Positions 22,006 through 32,870 of a stretch of DNA of 64,000 nucleotides are shown piece after piece. The DNA is taken from positions 996,001 through 1,060,000 of the forward strand of contig JAJGOT010000155.1 of assembly GCA_022457155.1 (NCBI GenBank). Direction: 5' to 3'. Source of the stretch: Cladopsammia gracilis. Its lineage: Eukaryota; Cnidaria; Anthozoa; Scleractinia; Dendrophylliidae. A program made the position numbers and the translations under genes. Below the pieces are notes generated by a model. It did no database searches. It was not told the origin of the DNA and was given only the letters and a program-made list of their open reading frames with translations. Each line of letters starts with the position of its first letter. Within the stretch, counting starts at the first letter, position 1.

Positions 22006-23596
22006 TTAATTCTGGTGTGCTTGCATAAGTGCCAAAATAAGTTGCCGAGTTTCCAAGTAGAGATCCACCCCAAAGTTATCACTCACTGACAGAGATTGAA
22101 TATGACAAATAGCTCCAAGTTCTGTGTCAGTTAATGGAATGTTTGTATCTGGTACATCAACACTACCCAGGTCAAACTCATTTGGTGCAGGTCCTGTTGG
22201 GTCTTCACCATATAACTCATCTGGTTGGCTGTTGTCATCAAATATGTCCCTGACTGCAGTATTCCCAGAATTATCTTGTGAAATAACACCATTTACCCAG
22301 ATTTGGCAAGGAGTCCAATGACCTTCTGTGCGTACAGGATGATTATTCCATGCTTCAACTAGGAGATTTAACTGGTGGTTTATTCTTGGAAGAAATACGT
22401 AATGTAAACAGAACAGATCTATGACACTTGTTGATTCCAGGATACCATTTTCTTCCATTTGGTAAAACAGAGTGTAGAAGAAGTGACCAACTCCTATAAA
22501 GACATCTCTCCACAGTCGCTCAATCCTTTGATTGTGTACAGAGAGTCCAGCAATCATGCTTCCCCTGTTCAACCCTCTGTGCCTTAGCATAGCTCTTGCT
22601 ACGTCTAGATTTTCACCCCCTTTGTCTGAACGTACTCTAGAGGGCCATCCATATCTCTGCACAGCTGCTAAGAAGAGGGCAAGCACAGTCGAGGCATAGT
22701 TATTTCTTGCACAACTTAAATACACTATAAGTCTGGAAAACCCATCGATACCTCCATGTATGACGAACCTCCAACGGATGAGACAATGCAGTCCATCAAT
22801 GTGCCAGAGAGAATTAGGTCCTCGGACACTGTAAACACGCCTTGTGATAGTGTTAAACCACCTCATTGCACTCCCTGCAGGGTCAGTTCGAACCAAACTT
22901 TCCCTAACATGCTGACAGTGCACAAAAATATATTTCTACTTCGCAAATGTCCCAGCATCATACTGATACCAGAATTTGGAAATCCTTGTCTTAAACCTCG
23001 AATTAATTCATCTAAATCTGAATCCGTGATGGCTGTATAATGATGTCGACTGGAAAATGACTCCAGGTTTCGAATTCTTCGCCAAGAGTAGTTCTAGAAA
23101 CTAATAACATTCTTGATATCTGGGACCAATTAAATCTCATTCTGTTTCTTAGAAACTCCAACTGATGTATAGAAATTTCGTAGGCCGGACGACCCGCTCT
23201 TTCATTTATAGGACCTGACAAACCTAGCAAAGTCCTTATGGGGCGAACTGTCGTGCAAGAACTTGCTCTTATTGCCAGCATCTCCCATCTGTTTAATAAG
23301 TATTGAAGTTGCCTCAACAGTGATTCAAGCTCTGGTATTCTGACATCATTTCCTTGATCGTCAGGGTCCAACGACTCTACCAAACGACGAACTGAATCGA
23401 CCGCTACCAAGTTTTCAGCCATGTTTCGATCGGCATGTGGATAAAACCTGGAGCAATCCCTTAATAGACGAGAAACCGTCTCCAGAAGATCCGTTGTGGG
23501 AGAACTGTAAGAACTAGTTGACAAGATACATATCACTACAAGAGCTAGAGAGGAAGCCATGTTTGCATTGCGAAAGGCACTTTTCATTGCCACCAT
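22006..23596 (-). pseudogene. DDE integrase-core (rve-like) gene, frameshifted
   Basis: Two long minus-strand frames (23596-23012 and 22923-22006) and the sequence between them belong to one protein. The N-terminal half, with Met at 23560, is Leu/Arg-rich and ends in a helix-turn-helix-like stretch (NWSQISRMLLVSRTTLGEEF). The C-terminal half is a retroviral-integrase-fold domain: first Asp in LWHIDGLH, second in RVRSDKGGEN, Glu in VHNQRIERLWRD, with 34 residues between the last two, then FLPRIN and an acidic tail. This family is known as integrase-core proteins in fish, cnidarians and fungi and is probably transposon-derived. Frame changes occur near 23065 and near 22925. No terminal inverted repeats were found. 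The gene is convergent with the CUE-HECT gene. Confidence 0.7.
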
Positions 23597-23639
23597 ACAT
23601 AGAGGCTATTGCGTTAGAGGCACTTTTCGTGCCAGCTTA

Positions 23640-23905
23640 TATCAAGTCTGATTTTTGAACCCCGCATATACGCACACGTTTTGCACGCGTATACGTGGGC
23701 TTTGACAGGTACGCATATATACGGTTTTTAGCACCGCGTATAGACGTGCATTTGATTTTGCACATATACGCGTATTAAATACGCGTATATACGCGATATA
23801 AATGGTTGTATATGGGATAAAAGCCCATACATAGAGATTATAAACGATTATACGCGGCAAAAAAGCCCACGTACACGATGTCATAGTTTTGAAACGGATG
23901 GCCAA
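23640..23905. repeat. TACGCG-rich palindromic repeat
   Basis: Alternating ACGCGTATA motifs with a rough inverted pairing of TACGTGGGCTTT (about 23691) and AAAGCCCACGTAC (about 23864), centred on TACGCGTATTAAATACGCGTA. Probably a decayed MITE next to the integrase 5' end. Confidence 0.55.
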
Positions 23906-23944
23906 CCATAGGGGAGATGTTTGTTTTACAGATTACCGGAGATT

Positions 23945-24645
23945 TAAAGAATTTTCAAGGATTTCCAAGGTAAAAAATTACATTTTTCAATGGGAATTTA
24001 TGTTGATATAAATCTCCGATTGACTTTTTCTTTGTGCTCTCGTTAGTTTGGAGAATTGTTTATAAAACGTGCTTAAATTTAGTTGTATTGTTTTCTTGAA
24101 TTTCATCGAAGACAGCGCTATAATTGGTACGCGATTTGCTGCTTTTAAACATAAACTTATTGAGACTTGAATAAAATTTTTCGAAAGAAGATTGTGTTGT
24201 GTAATTTTATGTGTTTGTTTATTCATCACATAGGTTGAAAAGCGATTTTATGTAAACAAAACAAGACTTGGATTTCATAGTAACTGTTCCAACTTCACTC
24301 GCGTCGCCTTATGCAAATCTGTTTGTGTATTTTTTGCAATTTTGATTTCCAAATCAGTTTCTCGGGCAATTTTTGATACGTAACAGGTGTATTCTATTAG
24401 GGAATTAGTCGTACTAGTTATTCTCGAGCCAGAAAAAGTTGATTTTGTGAACGTTTGTACGGTCTAAATGTACTGTGCAGACGGTCACGTAATTCTGTTT
24501 TTGAGAATTGCTAAAACTGAAAAATAGCCCGGTCGTCAATCTTAATTCTTGCGCTTCCGACCTTTCACCTAAGTTAAGCTTATCGTCGGCTTTCTGTTCA
24601 AAGAGCAACGCTGTTAGGCTCAGGCTATTTATATATATTAGTTTA
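23945..24645. repeat. dispersed repeat, copy 2
   Basis: Same-orientation copy of 1-673, starting TAAAGAATTTTCAAGGATTT. Similarity fades after the GCTATTTATATATATTAG stretch. It differs from copy 1 by an insert of about 30 bp near 24430-24460. Confidence 0.85.
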
Positions 24646-25200
24646 GTCTCAAGAGCAAAACGCGTTAAAATTAATATCGCATCGAGGAAACCGTGCTCGG
24701 CAACGCAATTAAATTTGTTTAGCACATGTCGAAGAACAATCAGTCTATGAAATGTTTCTTACAGAGTAAGTAGACATTCAAGAATGTTATTTTCTTTACC
24801 GTAGTTTTCCAGGCATGCTTCAAAATTCTTAGCAAAGTCTGCCGCTTCGCGCTTTGTAGGAAGACACGTCTCGCTTTGTGATAAATGGATGCTAATCCTC
24901 ACAGGAAGATTCCAACGCTTTCAGCTCTCTTAACCGCCACTTCAAAGGCATACAAATCGTCTTAAGGACTTTTTCTTTCCACTTCGAAGTCTCAAAAGGC
25001 GTGTTTACATTCTGGTAGTGGAAAATGAACGTCTGCAAAATTGAAGTGTGGAGTACAGAAGCGGTCATATTTGTTTGAAATCTGATGATAGTCTTCTCCA
25101 AGTGACACACCGGTTCTCTCTAGTCCCCCCTAAAATCCAGACATGTGTTCAGTAGACGGATTCTGATTGGTTTAACCTTCCTGAAGCCTTTTGTAACAAT
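24646..25200. other. non-coding stretch
   Basis: No recognisable gene or element. Confidence 0.4.
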
Positions 25201-25578
25201 AGGGCCATTTATACGGGAGAAAATAAGATGCGTCTTATCTAAGACGCAACTTAAATAAGATGTGAAGTGTACCATTTATACGTTTGCGTCCAACATAAGA
25301 CGCGAAGATCACATATAAATGGTTTGCGTCTTATTTTTGATACGGCGCACTTGTTGTTCACGTCTTATTTAGGACGCGAAAGCATTTATACGAGGAAGTT
25401 CACGTCTTATTTAAGACGCGGACAAAATAAGAACAGCTGAAAACCCTGTTCTAAGATAAGATACGTCTAAAATAAGACACGAATGCTTATTTTGTACTGT
25501 TTATATGATCGGTTCGCATCTTATTTAAGTCGCGTCTTAGATAAGACGCGTCTTATTTTCTGTCGTATAAATGGCCCT
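25201..25578. mobile_element. 378-bp MITE with AGGGCCATTTATAC ends
   Basis: AGGGCCATTTATACGG at the left is matched by CGTATAAATGGCCCT at the right, followed inward on both sides by AAAATAAGAxGCGTCTTA. The interior is a series of palindromic GCGTCTTATxTAAGACGC modules and further internal CATTTATACG copies. No coding potential. The target duplication is not resolved. Confidence 0.85.
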
Positions 25579-25739
25579 AATAGGGGACAAAAATAACTTT
25601 CTAGGGGAGGCAGGGGCGAGTTCGCGTACACTAAAATATGCGCGCATAAATTTGCATGCAAAATCGTGACACAAAAAATTAGAAAAACGAAGCCCGTTTT
25701 ATTACTCTTGCGCTTTGCGTATGAGTAATAAATTGTTTA

Positions 25740-25852
25740 TTATACGACAGAACTCTCCTAAGACTAAGTTTTTGAAGCACACGGACAGAAGAGTTTAATA
25801 ACGTGTCATATTTGCACTCGTTTTGATGCATATCTGCACTCTAGAATGCCAT
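25740..25852 (-). repeat. dispersed repeat, inverse of 50768-50905
   Basis: Contains ATAACGTGTCATATTTGCAC and TTTATTATACGACAGAACTC. The reverse complement of both occurs at 50768-50905, in the same order. Function unknown. Confidence 0.7.
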
Positions 25853-26035
25853 GTCGAATAATAATGTATCATACATTTTATATTCCACATGGCTTGGTTT
25901 CCTTTGTTCTCGTAGGGGATTATCTTGAGTAATCCCCGCTAATTATCAACTGTCTGAAAAGCTGGTGGCGGCTTTTGATTGTTACAGGGGAGTGCGGGGC
26001 TGAAACAATAGCAAAACAATGGAATATATTCACCT

Positions 26036-26089
26036 TAACATATTCCCCCGACATATTCCCCCGACATATTCCCCTGACATATTCCCCTC
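26036..26089. repeat. short tandem repeat, 14-bp unit
   Basis: Four near-perfect copies of ACATATTCCCCCG with small length changes. Confidence 0.85.
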
Positions 26090-26647
26090 TCAACACCCAA
26101 AGTTGCAAACAAAAATAACAGCAAAGCAAGAAAAATTTGTCACCAACTTTAAGGATTCTTACATTTTGAACACAACCGAGCAATTTGTTAAATTGAACAC
26201 AGGCGATGATCGTTCCGAAATACTGGATTACTGGATTCTACTTACTGCTGCGATATCTTGACATTGCTTGGCATCTTCGAACAACACCTCAGTCACTTCT
26301 GCGACGCTAAACTGCGCGTTATCATAAGCACCTCGAGGTTGTTCAGTCGCGAGCTCCTCGTCTAGCATTACTGCTTACATTTAACGAACCACTGAAACTG
26401 TTCCGAGTAAGAAACAAGTCGTCTGCTGAGTCACTCATGTCTTCTGATCTTGGAGTAAATAAAGCTCAGACACGACGCAAAACATGTTTGTTCTGTACGA
26501 ATTTACCACGTCGAAATCCCAGTGCGTACGTTCAGCATTTTTATTCTATTGTTCTCCACACATACAAAGGCATTCCGATATATGCATTGCGCAAAAGCGT
26601 TTGTTTGTCATTGGGCAGTCAACCTCGCCCATGTGGAATATAAGCCG

Positions 26648-26744
26648 GTTATTTTTAGGCACCTCGTGGATACGTGATTTATTCACCTCGGGCTTCGCCC
26701 TCGGTGAATAAATCACGTATCCCCTCGTTGCCTAAAAATAACCC
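26648..26744. repeat. near-perfect hairpin
   Basis: GGTTATTTTTAGGCACCTCG at the left returns inverted as CGTTGCCTAAAAATAACC. The inner arms GATACGTGATTTATTCACC / GGTGAATAAATCACGTATC flank a GGGCTTCGCCC tip. It would extrude as a cruciform of about 45-bp arms. Confidence 0.85.
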
Positions 26745-27394
26745 TTACGTATTTGCACTTGTTTTGGTGCATATTTGCAAGGTCAAATGCTACATGTGCA
26801 ATGTATGCTGCATAAACACCATTTATAATGTACACTGATTTATAATACAGCAGTATTTGAAATAATATATTTATTTAAATTTAAATGATAATACATTAAA
26901 AAGACTTTCTGACACACAGAAAAGTAATTGATTTGACAAATGTACTGGTCATTATTATTAAACTACTGTATAATCACTTTCCATATCTTCCCTACATGTA
27001 TATCAACCAGTGTACATTCACTTGGAAGATGACAAAGTTTTAGTAAAAAGTAAGAACATTGTCATGATGCTTAAACTCTCTATTCTGTATGATCTGGGGA
27101 TGATCAAACCATACATGTATATATAATCAATTCACTTAGAAGAATGTCCTATCCATCAAGTGATCTAAATCACTCTGACAGCTCTTCAATTTTTTTGTTT
27201 ATTACTTTAATTTACTATTTGTTTTCATGTTTTAAGAAAGAAAGAAATCCAGTTTGCCAATGTTTCAATGTACACGTACCTCAATACAACCTTAAATTTT
27301 TGCAATAATCACTGGGTGGCCATTTTCGCAGCACCCAAAAAATGGCCACAAACAGAACCTTAGAAAGCAATGTACCCAGGTTGATAATGACCCT
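26745..27394. other. non-coding AT-rich stretch
   Basis: No gene or clear repeat seen. Confidence 0.5.
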
Positions 27395-27972
27395 TTAACC
27401 CTATTCAGCCTGTTTTTTTTTTTTTGAGTTCCAGAGCCGGGGGGGGGGGCACAATCCCCTCGTAACTTCAAGAACATTAAGGCTATGACAACGAAACCTA
27501 GAGGGTAGATAGTACGTCCAAAACTGTCTCCTTTGTGGTTCGCACAATGGAATGATGACGTCATATGACGTAGTTATTAGCTAATTAGTTATACGGCCGC
27601 CATCTTGGATCCGCCATCTTGGATTTCGGAAATTTTTTAAAACCTCTTAAAAACCGTCCAAATTGACTCAAAATTAATCAAAATCAATAAATAAATGCTA
27701 AATGACATAAAAAATAAAAGTTATACCAATAAACATTGTTTTTCTTCATTCAAAGGTACAACCATGCAAATTTCAAAAAAACATTGCTGTCAAAATCTTG
27801 TTGGCATGGAAACATCAAGTCACGTGATCAATAAATTGACATACGGAATTGTTGCCAGATAAATTTTAGGAAAAGTCACAAAGTTTGATGGCGTTTGAAT
27901 ACATATTAAAGTTATGAATGTTGAATGTTAGCGCGGGCACTTTGTGCCCCCCTCCAGGCTGAATAAGGTTAA
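27395..27972. mobile_element. piggyBac-like MITE with TTAA target duplication
   Basis: TTAA at 27395-27398 and 27969-27972 flank inverted ends CCCTATTCAGCCTG and CAGGCTGAATAAGG (one mismatch). TTAA followed by CCCT is the standard piggyBac terminus. Just inside the ends, GGGGGGGGGCAC pairs with GTGCCCCCC. No transposase inside. It contains a direct pair of CGCCATCTTGGAT near 27600. Confidence 0.8.
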
Positions 27973-27976
27973 TGAT

Positions 27977-28773
27977 TTAAGGTGGCTGAACACAGTTTCA
28001 CTGTACCTATGCGTCATTCATTGTCATTTTAAACTACTAACGTCTGAGCGCCCAAATTTGGTGAGGCATACGATTAAGCAACAAGCTATATATTTTGATA
28101 TTTTTGTTGAGCTTTTAGGGTGTTGCCATGGCAACACGGTGGATTGTAAATCAGCCTGCAATATTTGGTTTCGTTTATTTTCAGAAAATCTAGTCGTTAG
28201 ATTTTGTCCATCATTTGTCTCCAGTAAACTCGTAAAAATATTCGCATGTTAACACTGGTCTCATGTAATTTTAACAGAGGGATCTTCCGTAATTTGTGGT
28301 TTAATATGTGTGTTTTGTGAAAATCTCCTCTGTTAGATTTCAAATTTCTGATGGCAGGTGAGTTCCGCATATTCGGAACTATTATTGTGCTAAATTTCGT
28401 GAAATTCTAACGAGTGGTTCCGTAGAAATCAGCACATTTCCGAGGAAAGTTGCTAAAATATTCAGTCACAATTTTTTTGGTCAACTGCGCATGCGTTGCA
28501 TTTGACTGGGTTCTCGATCCTAAGACAAAAACGACCAAAATGGCAGTGTATTTCTCAAATGGTTCTATAAATTATCTATTGATTCAACAAACATTTTTAC
28601 GAACAAATTGTTTGATTTTAAGACGAAAAACAACACTTTCGTGATCCACGCTGAGCAAAATAAAATGATCGCTGAATAGGCGCCACGTTTGTTTTTCTCA
28701 AAACTCTGCACGTGCTGACTCACATAAGCAGCTGAAATGAAGAGCGCGTACAAACTGTGTTCAACCACCTTAA
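27977..28773. mobile_element. TTAA-flanked DNA element, Kolobok- or piggyBac-like
   Basis: TTAA at 27977-27980 and 28770-28773 flank inverted ends GGTGGCTGAACACAGTTT and AAACTGTGTTCAACCACC (one mismatch). TTAA targets with ends starting GG suggest Kolobok, but without a transposase the assignment is open. It lies four bases beyond the previous TTAA element. No credible ORF. Confidence 0.75.
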
Positions 28774-28937
28774 AGGGAAGGTCAGATAATTACACTAGGG
28801 TTTTCCGATTTACTGGAAATGGAAAAAAACTTTTCCGCTATTTGCATAAGAACAATCCCTTTTTACACGCATTGTACCTAGCATTGCCTTTGTGTTTGGC
28901 ACGGTATTCGTTAAGTGAGAATTATTTGAAGGATACG

Positions 28938-29120
28938 GTATAGAGCGTATGCACATGACGTCACGGCGGCCATATTGGTGTACCAAAACAATAGAACGGC
29001 GGCCATGTTGGTGTACCAAAACAATCCTGTGGGATTTGAACGCGTTTCTTATGTTAACACTTTCTTTTGTTCCAATAAATTTGCATAGCTGCTTGCCACG
29101 TGAGTGCATACGCTCTATAC
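28938..29120. mobile_element. 183-bp MITE with GTATAGAGCGTATGCAC ends
   Basis: The left end GTATAGAGCGTATGCAC is inverted as GTGCATACGCTCTATAC at the right. Inside are a CRE-like TGACGTCA and two direct copies of CGGCGGCCATxTTGGTGTACC. Non-coding. Confidence 0.85.
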
Positions 29121-29428
29121 AAAAGCCGGTTTGCTACCGCATGTGCGCCTAATAAGGCACTTCAAATTTACCATGATACTCATGTTTTCCTTCAAAATTT
29201 GGCACAAGCATTGTTTTCAATTTCCAATTGAGTCCCAAGAGAAATTGCTCATGCAAAATTTTGGGAGGTCAACAAGGCAAGTTTTATGGTAAATTTCAAT
29301 TGGCCGGCTTTGCTGCGGACATTTTTCTCAGTAAAGGGTATCTCTTATCAGATGTTTCAGAGAATGTTAATTATGGCATGTTCAGGGCACGATGCAATTT
29401 AACAGGTGAGCAACAAAAGAATTCTCCC

Positions 29429-29430
<2 letters not shown>

Positions 29431-29516
<86 letters not shown>
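29431..29516. repeat. (CA)n microsatellite
   Basis: 43 uninterrupted CA units. The His-Thr and Val-Cys ORFs across it are artefacts. Confidence 0.98.
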
Positions 29517-29517
<1 letters not shown>

Positions 29518-29712
29518 CGTCTATGGGATTTGTTGGCGTGATTGCCGAAGGAGCATAATTTTCAACAATTTCTTTATTAGCAATCCCCTTAAAATTATAA
29601 CTATACTTCACTCTTCCTGTGGTCTTGTCGACAAAATGCAGCCAAGTCTTTAAAATATGCATTGCCGGCAACTTTACAGTAACAGGAAACAGTAATTAAA
29701 TTACAATACTAT

Positions 29713-31062
29713 TCAGTTTACTAAACGTTTAATAAACCTCTTTCTACGATAAGAAAGAAATCTACAGGTCATAACAACATATGGCAAAAAAGGCCTTTGG
29801 TGTCTGAACGTTGAAGATATACAATTGTATATTTTTGTAAAACCAATAACATGCTCAATTTCGACCCTTTCGCCTGTTGTGTGGGACTCTCCATGGTGTT
29901 ATAAGAAGTAATCTGGCGGGATATCCTCCATCAGCTGCCAGCCTGGCTCTTCCTGGCAATGAAAACGGCCGCACCCCTACTCTAGGAATCATCCGGAAGG
30001 TTTGGTTTGTAAGAGGTAATCTGGCGGGATATCCTCCATCAGCTGCCAGCCTGGCTCTTTCTGGCAATGAAAACGGCCGCACCCCTACTCTAGGAATCAT
30101 CCGGAATGTTTGGGCATAATTTAGGTGTCCTAGAAATCTGCGAATGTCATTTAAAATAATAACATTAAAGAAAAAGGCAACTTATATTATATAATTTATT
30201 TTTTTTGTGGTAGTGATGTGGTGTGTGTATGTTGGGGGTGTGTGGGAGGTGATCGTAACTTACCCGGTAACAAGCATAACTATAATTCCATCTGAATCCG
30301 CAATAACTTGTGAGGACATGAAGTGACACTTCTTGTCACCCCGATAGTAATCGGCCTGTATCCGGCCTGTATCCGACCTGAAGGGCGTCTGATTCTGTAC
30401 ACAGTGGCGTCAATCATGCCAACCAAAATCGGATAATGAGGATGCCTGTCCAGAAATTTATTCCACTTTCTGACGTTGTGCCAGCTAATATACTGACGGT
30501 AGTTTGCGAAAATAATAGGAACTATGTGATAAATTTCTTCTGCAACTGTGCTTTTACTGATATTGAAAATATAAGCAAGAACATGTAGTTTTAGGTATTG
30601 GCGAAGCCACATCATGACAAGAAGCACTCGATTTTTCACATCCAGTAGACATCGGCGCCTTCTGTTAGATGTCGGTACTTGTGGCAAATGTCTTGGGGCT
30701 TCAACATAAATCCTTATTCTGTTCACCAGTACCGATAAGGTTATTGGGGTCTCTCCAGTGGCGTACCAAAAGATATGCGTGTTTCGTTCAAGTATAATCC
30801 ATACATCTCTACCCTGATTTTTTAACCCATGAAATTTCGGGAATAGCCTGTGTATCAGAGTTTGCTTTCTCAGGTCGGATAATGCCAGTAAAATAATTAT
30901 GAGGTTACTTGTGACTAAATTAATGAAAGTTGGCGGCGGAATAATTTCCGCCCAGTTTGGCAATAGTTCTGTTACCCGTAGGAAAAATATGATGCTTGAC
31001 CATAAAGTGGTCAGAAAAGTCGGTGGCAGAGGTGGAAGTCCATCCATGCTATAGCAGAGCAC
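29713..31062 (-). pseudogene. DDE_Tnp_4 (Harbinger/ISL2EU-like) transposase, two exons
   Basis: Exon 1 runs from about 31062 to 30264 and ends at a strong donor (CCGG|GTAAGT). Exon 2 starts after CATTCGCAG at 30137 and runs to TGA at 29713-29715, and the splice phases agree. Exon 1 carries a helix-turn-helix-like region (AYIFNISKSTVAEEI) and the first catalytic Asp (VGMIDATVYRIRRPSG). Exon 2 carries the second Asp (LAADGGYPARL) and, in a shifted frame, the acidic end (VEIEHVIGF). These match the DDE endonuclease family of HARBI1-type transposases. Lesions: an 11-bp repeat (TCCGGCCTGTA near 30351-30371) shifts the frame in exon 1, another shift lies near 29865, and exon 2 contains a 108-bp tandem duplication. 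Minus-strand frames at 31049-31477 may be further 5' sequence. Confidence 0.7.
29908..30114 (-). repeat. 108-bp in-frame tandem duplication inside transposase exon 2
   Basis: GTAATCTGGCGGGATATCCT begins at 29908 and again at 30016, exactly 108 bp apart. The copies differ at only a few bases. On the minus strand this is 36 codons, each copy encoding FRMIPRVGVRPFSLP and LAADGGYPARL. The segment with the second catalytic Asp is therefore present twice in one open frame. Confidence 0.85.
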
Positions 31063-31680
31063 TTGAAACAGCAGTGATCCTTTGCAATTGCAAAATGTCG
31101 ACAGATTCAGGATTTGACAAATTTGATTTGATTAGATAAACAAATGCCATGCCGAGCGTTTTTCGGCGAGCTAACACTAAATAGTAGTGGGCGTGTTGCG
31201 AATTCAAGGCATTGATGATACAAAATAAAGAAATCAATAGTGGCTTTTTTGGTTCTTGTTTCCCTTTATATGTATGCTAAGTTTGCCAATTCGGTTTTCG
31301 GCGAAGCTTTCTCTCATATAAATATTTATCTAATTTCTTCATTTCTGCGAGGATAGAAAGTGTGACAAATGAGCTTTTTCTCACGAGCACGAGTCTCAGG
31401 TTGGTGAAATGACCAAGGCAACAAATAGTTGGCGTGGTACAAAACAAAGGAACTGATAGCAGCTTTCTTTGTTTCACTTTGCTATTACTATTGATTTCAT
31501 ATATATACTCTTAGTTTGGGCATAGGTTTGCGGACTAACTTATTTCTGATTTTTCCAAGATGAATGAAAAAGGGCTAGGTCAAAATATATTTTGGAACGC
31601 CGCTATGAGTGGACAAGTCGGCTTTCCACAACAGACAAATGAAGCCTCTACAAGCCACTATACTTCTGAGACACTGGTGG

Positions 31681-32870
31681 GAAATATCGAGAGATGGAAT
31701 GGGGATTGAATATGCTTTAACAAGGTATGTCACTTGTTACCGATTAAGTGACGGTTGAGAAGTTATTCAATGATAAATATTGTATTTCGCGACAAGATGG
31801 CGCCCGTTTTGGCTATTTTGTGCGATTTTTGGGAGCGTTAATCTGTACCTAAGATTAAATAGACGGGTGTGAAATATCGAGAGATGGAATGTGGATTGAA
31901 GATGATTTAACGTGATTTGTAATTTTTAAGCGATTAAATGACAGTTAATAAGTTATTCAATGATAAATACTGTATTTCGCGATAAGATGGCGGCCATTTT
32001 GTCTATTTCGTTCGATTTTTGGGAGCGTTAATCTGTACCTAACGTTAAAGAGACGGGTGTGAAATATTGAGAGATGGAATGATGATTGAACATGCTCTAA
32101 CATGGTTTGTCATTAGTTACTAGTTAAATGACAGTTAATAAGTTATTCAATTATAAATATTGAATTTCGCGACAAGATGGCGGCCTTTTTAGCTATTTCG
32201 TTTGGGAGCGTTAATCTATACCAAAGGTTAGAGAGACTGGTGTGAAATATCGAGAGATGGAATGAGGATTGAAGATGCTTCAACAACGTATGTCATTTGT
32301 TACCGATTAAGTGACAGTTAATAAGTTATTCAATGATAAATATTGTATTTCGCGACAAGATGGCGGCCATATTGGCTATTTTGTGTGATATTTGGTTGCG
32401 TTAATCTGTACCAAAGGTTAGAGACACTGGTGTGAAATATTGAGAGATGGAATAAGGATTGAAGATGCTTCAACAAGGTATGTCATTTGTTACCGATTAA
32501 ATGACAGTTAATAAGTTATTCAATGATAAATATCGAATTTCGGGACAAGATGGCGGCCATTTTGGCTATTTTGTGCGATTTTTGGGAGCGTTAATCTGTA
32601 CCTAAGGTTAAAGAGACGGGTGTGAAATATCGAGAGATGGAATGTGGATTGAAGATGCTTTAACATGATTTGTAATTTTTTACCGATTAAATGACAGTTA
32701 ATAAGTTATTCAATGACAAATGTTCTATTCCGCCACAAAATGGTGGCAATTTTGAGCAATTTGTGCCACCTTTGGGAGTGTAAAATTCAGTTACATTTTA
32801 AGGAAACAAAATGAATTATCAAGAGATGGAATGGTCTTCGGAAAGATATCAATGGTAAATTGTATCAGTT
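31681..32870. repeat. 190-bp satellite array with a YY1-like motif per unit
   Basis: GAAATATCGAGAGATGGAAT or a close variant starts at 31681, 31871, 32061, 32244, 32434 and 32624, and in decayed form near 32817, giving spacings of 190, 190, 183, 190, 190 and about 190 bp. Each unit also holds TACCGATTAAATGACAGTTA, AAGTTATTCAATGATAAAT and ACAAGATGGCGGCCATTTTG. The AAGATGGCGGC core matches the YY1 consensus. No coding potential. Confidence 0.9.

Noticed and set aside
14965..23596. Firm call of a transposon carrying a ubiquitin ligase
   Set aside because: I compared the sequence left of the HECT gene with the sequence right of the integrase and saw no inverted repeats or target duplication, so it is kept only as a hypothesis.
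29228..29671. ORFs with long His-Thr or Val-Cys runs
   Set aside because: These come from the CA microsatellite. The upstream part (GMFRARCNLTG before a GTGAGC donor-like site) might be an exon but has no partner or recognised domain.
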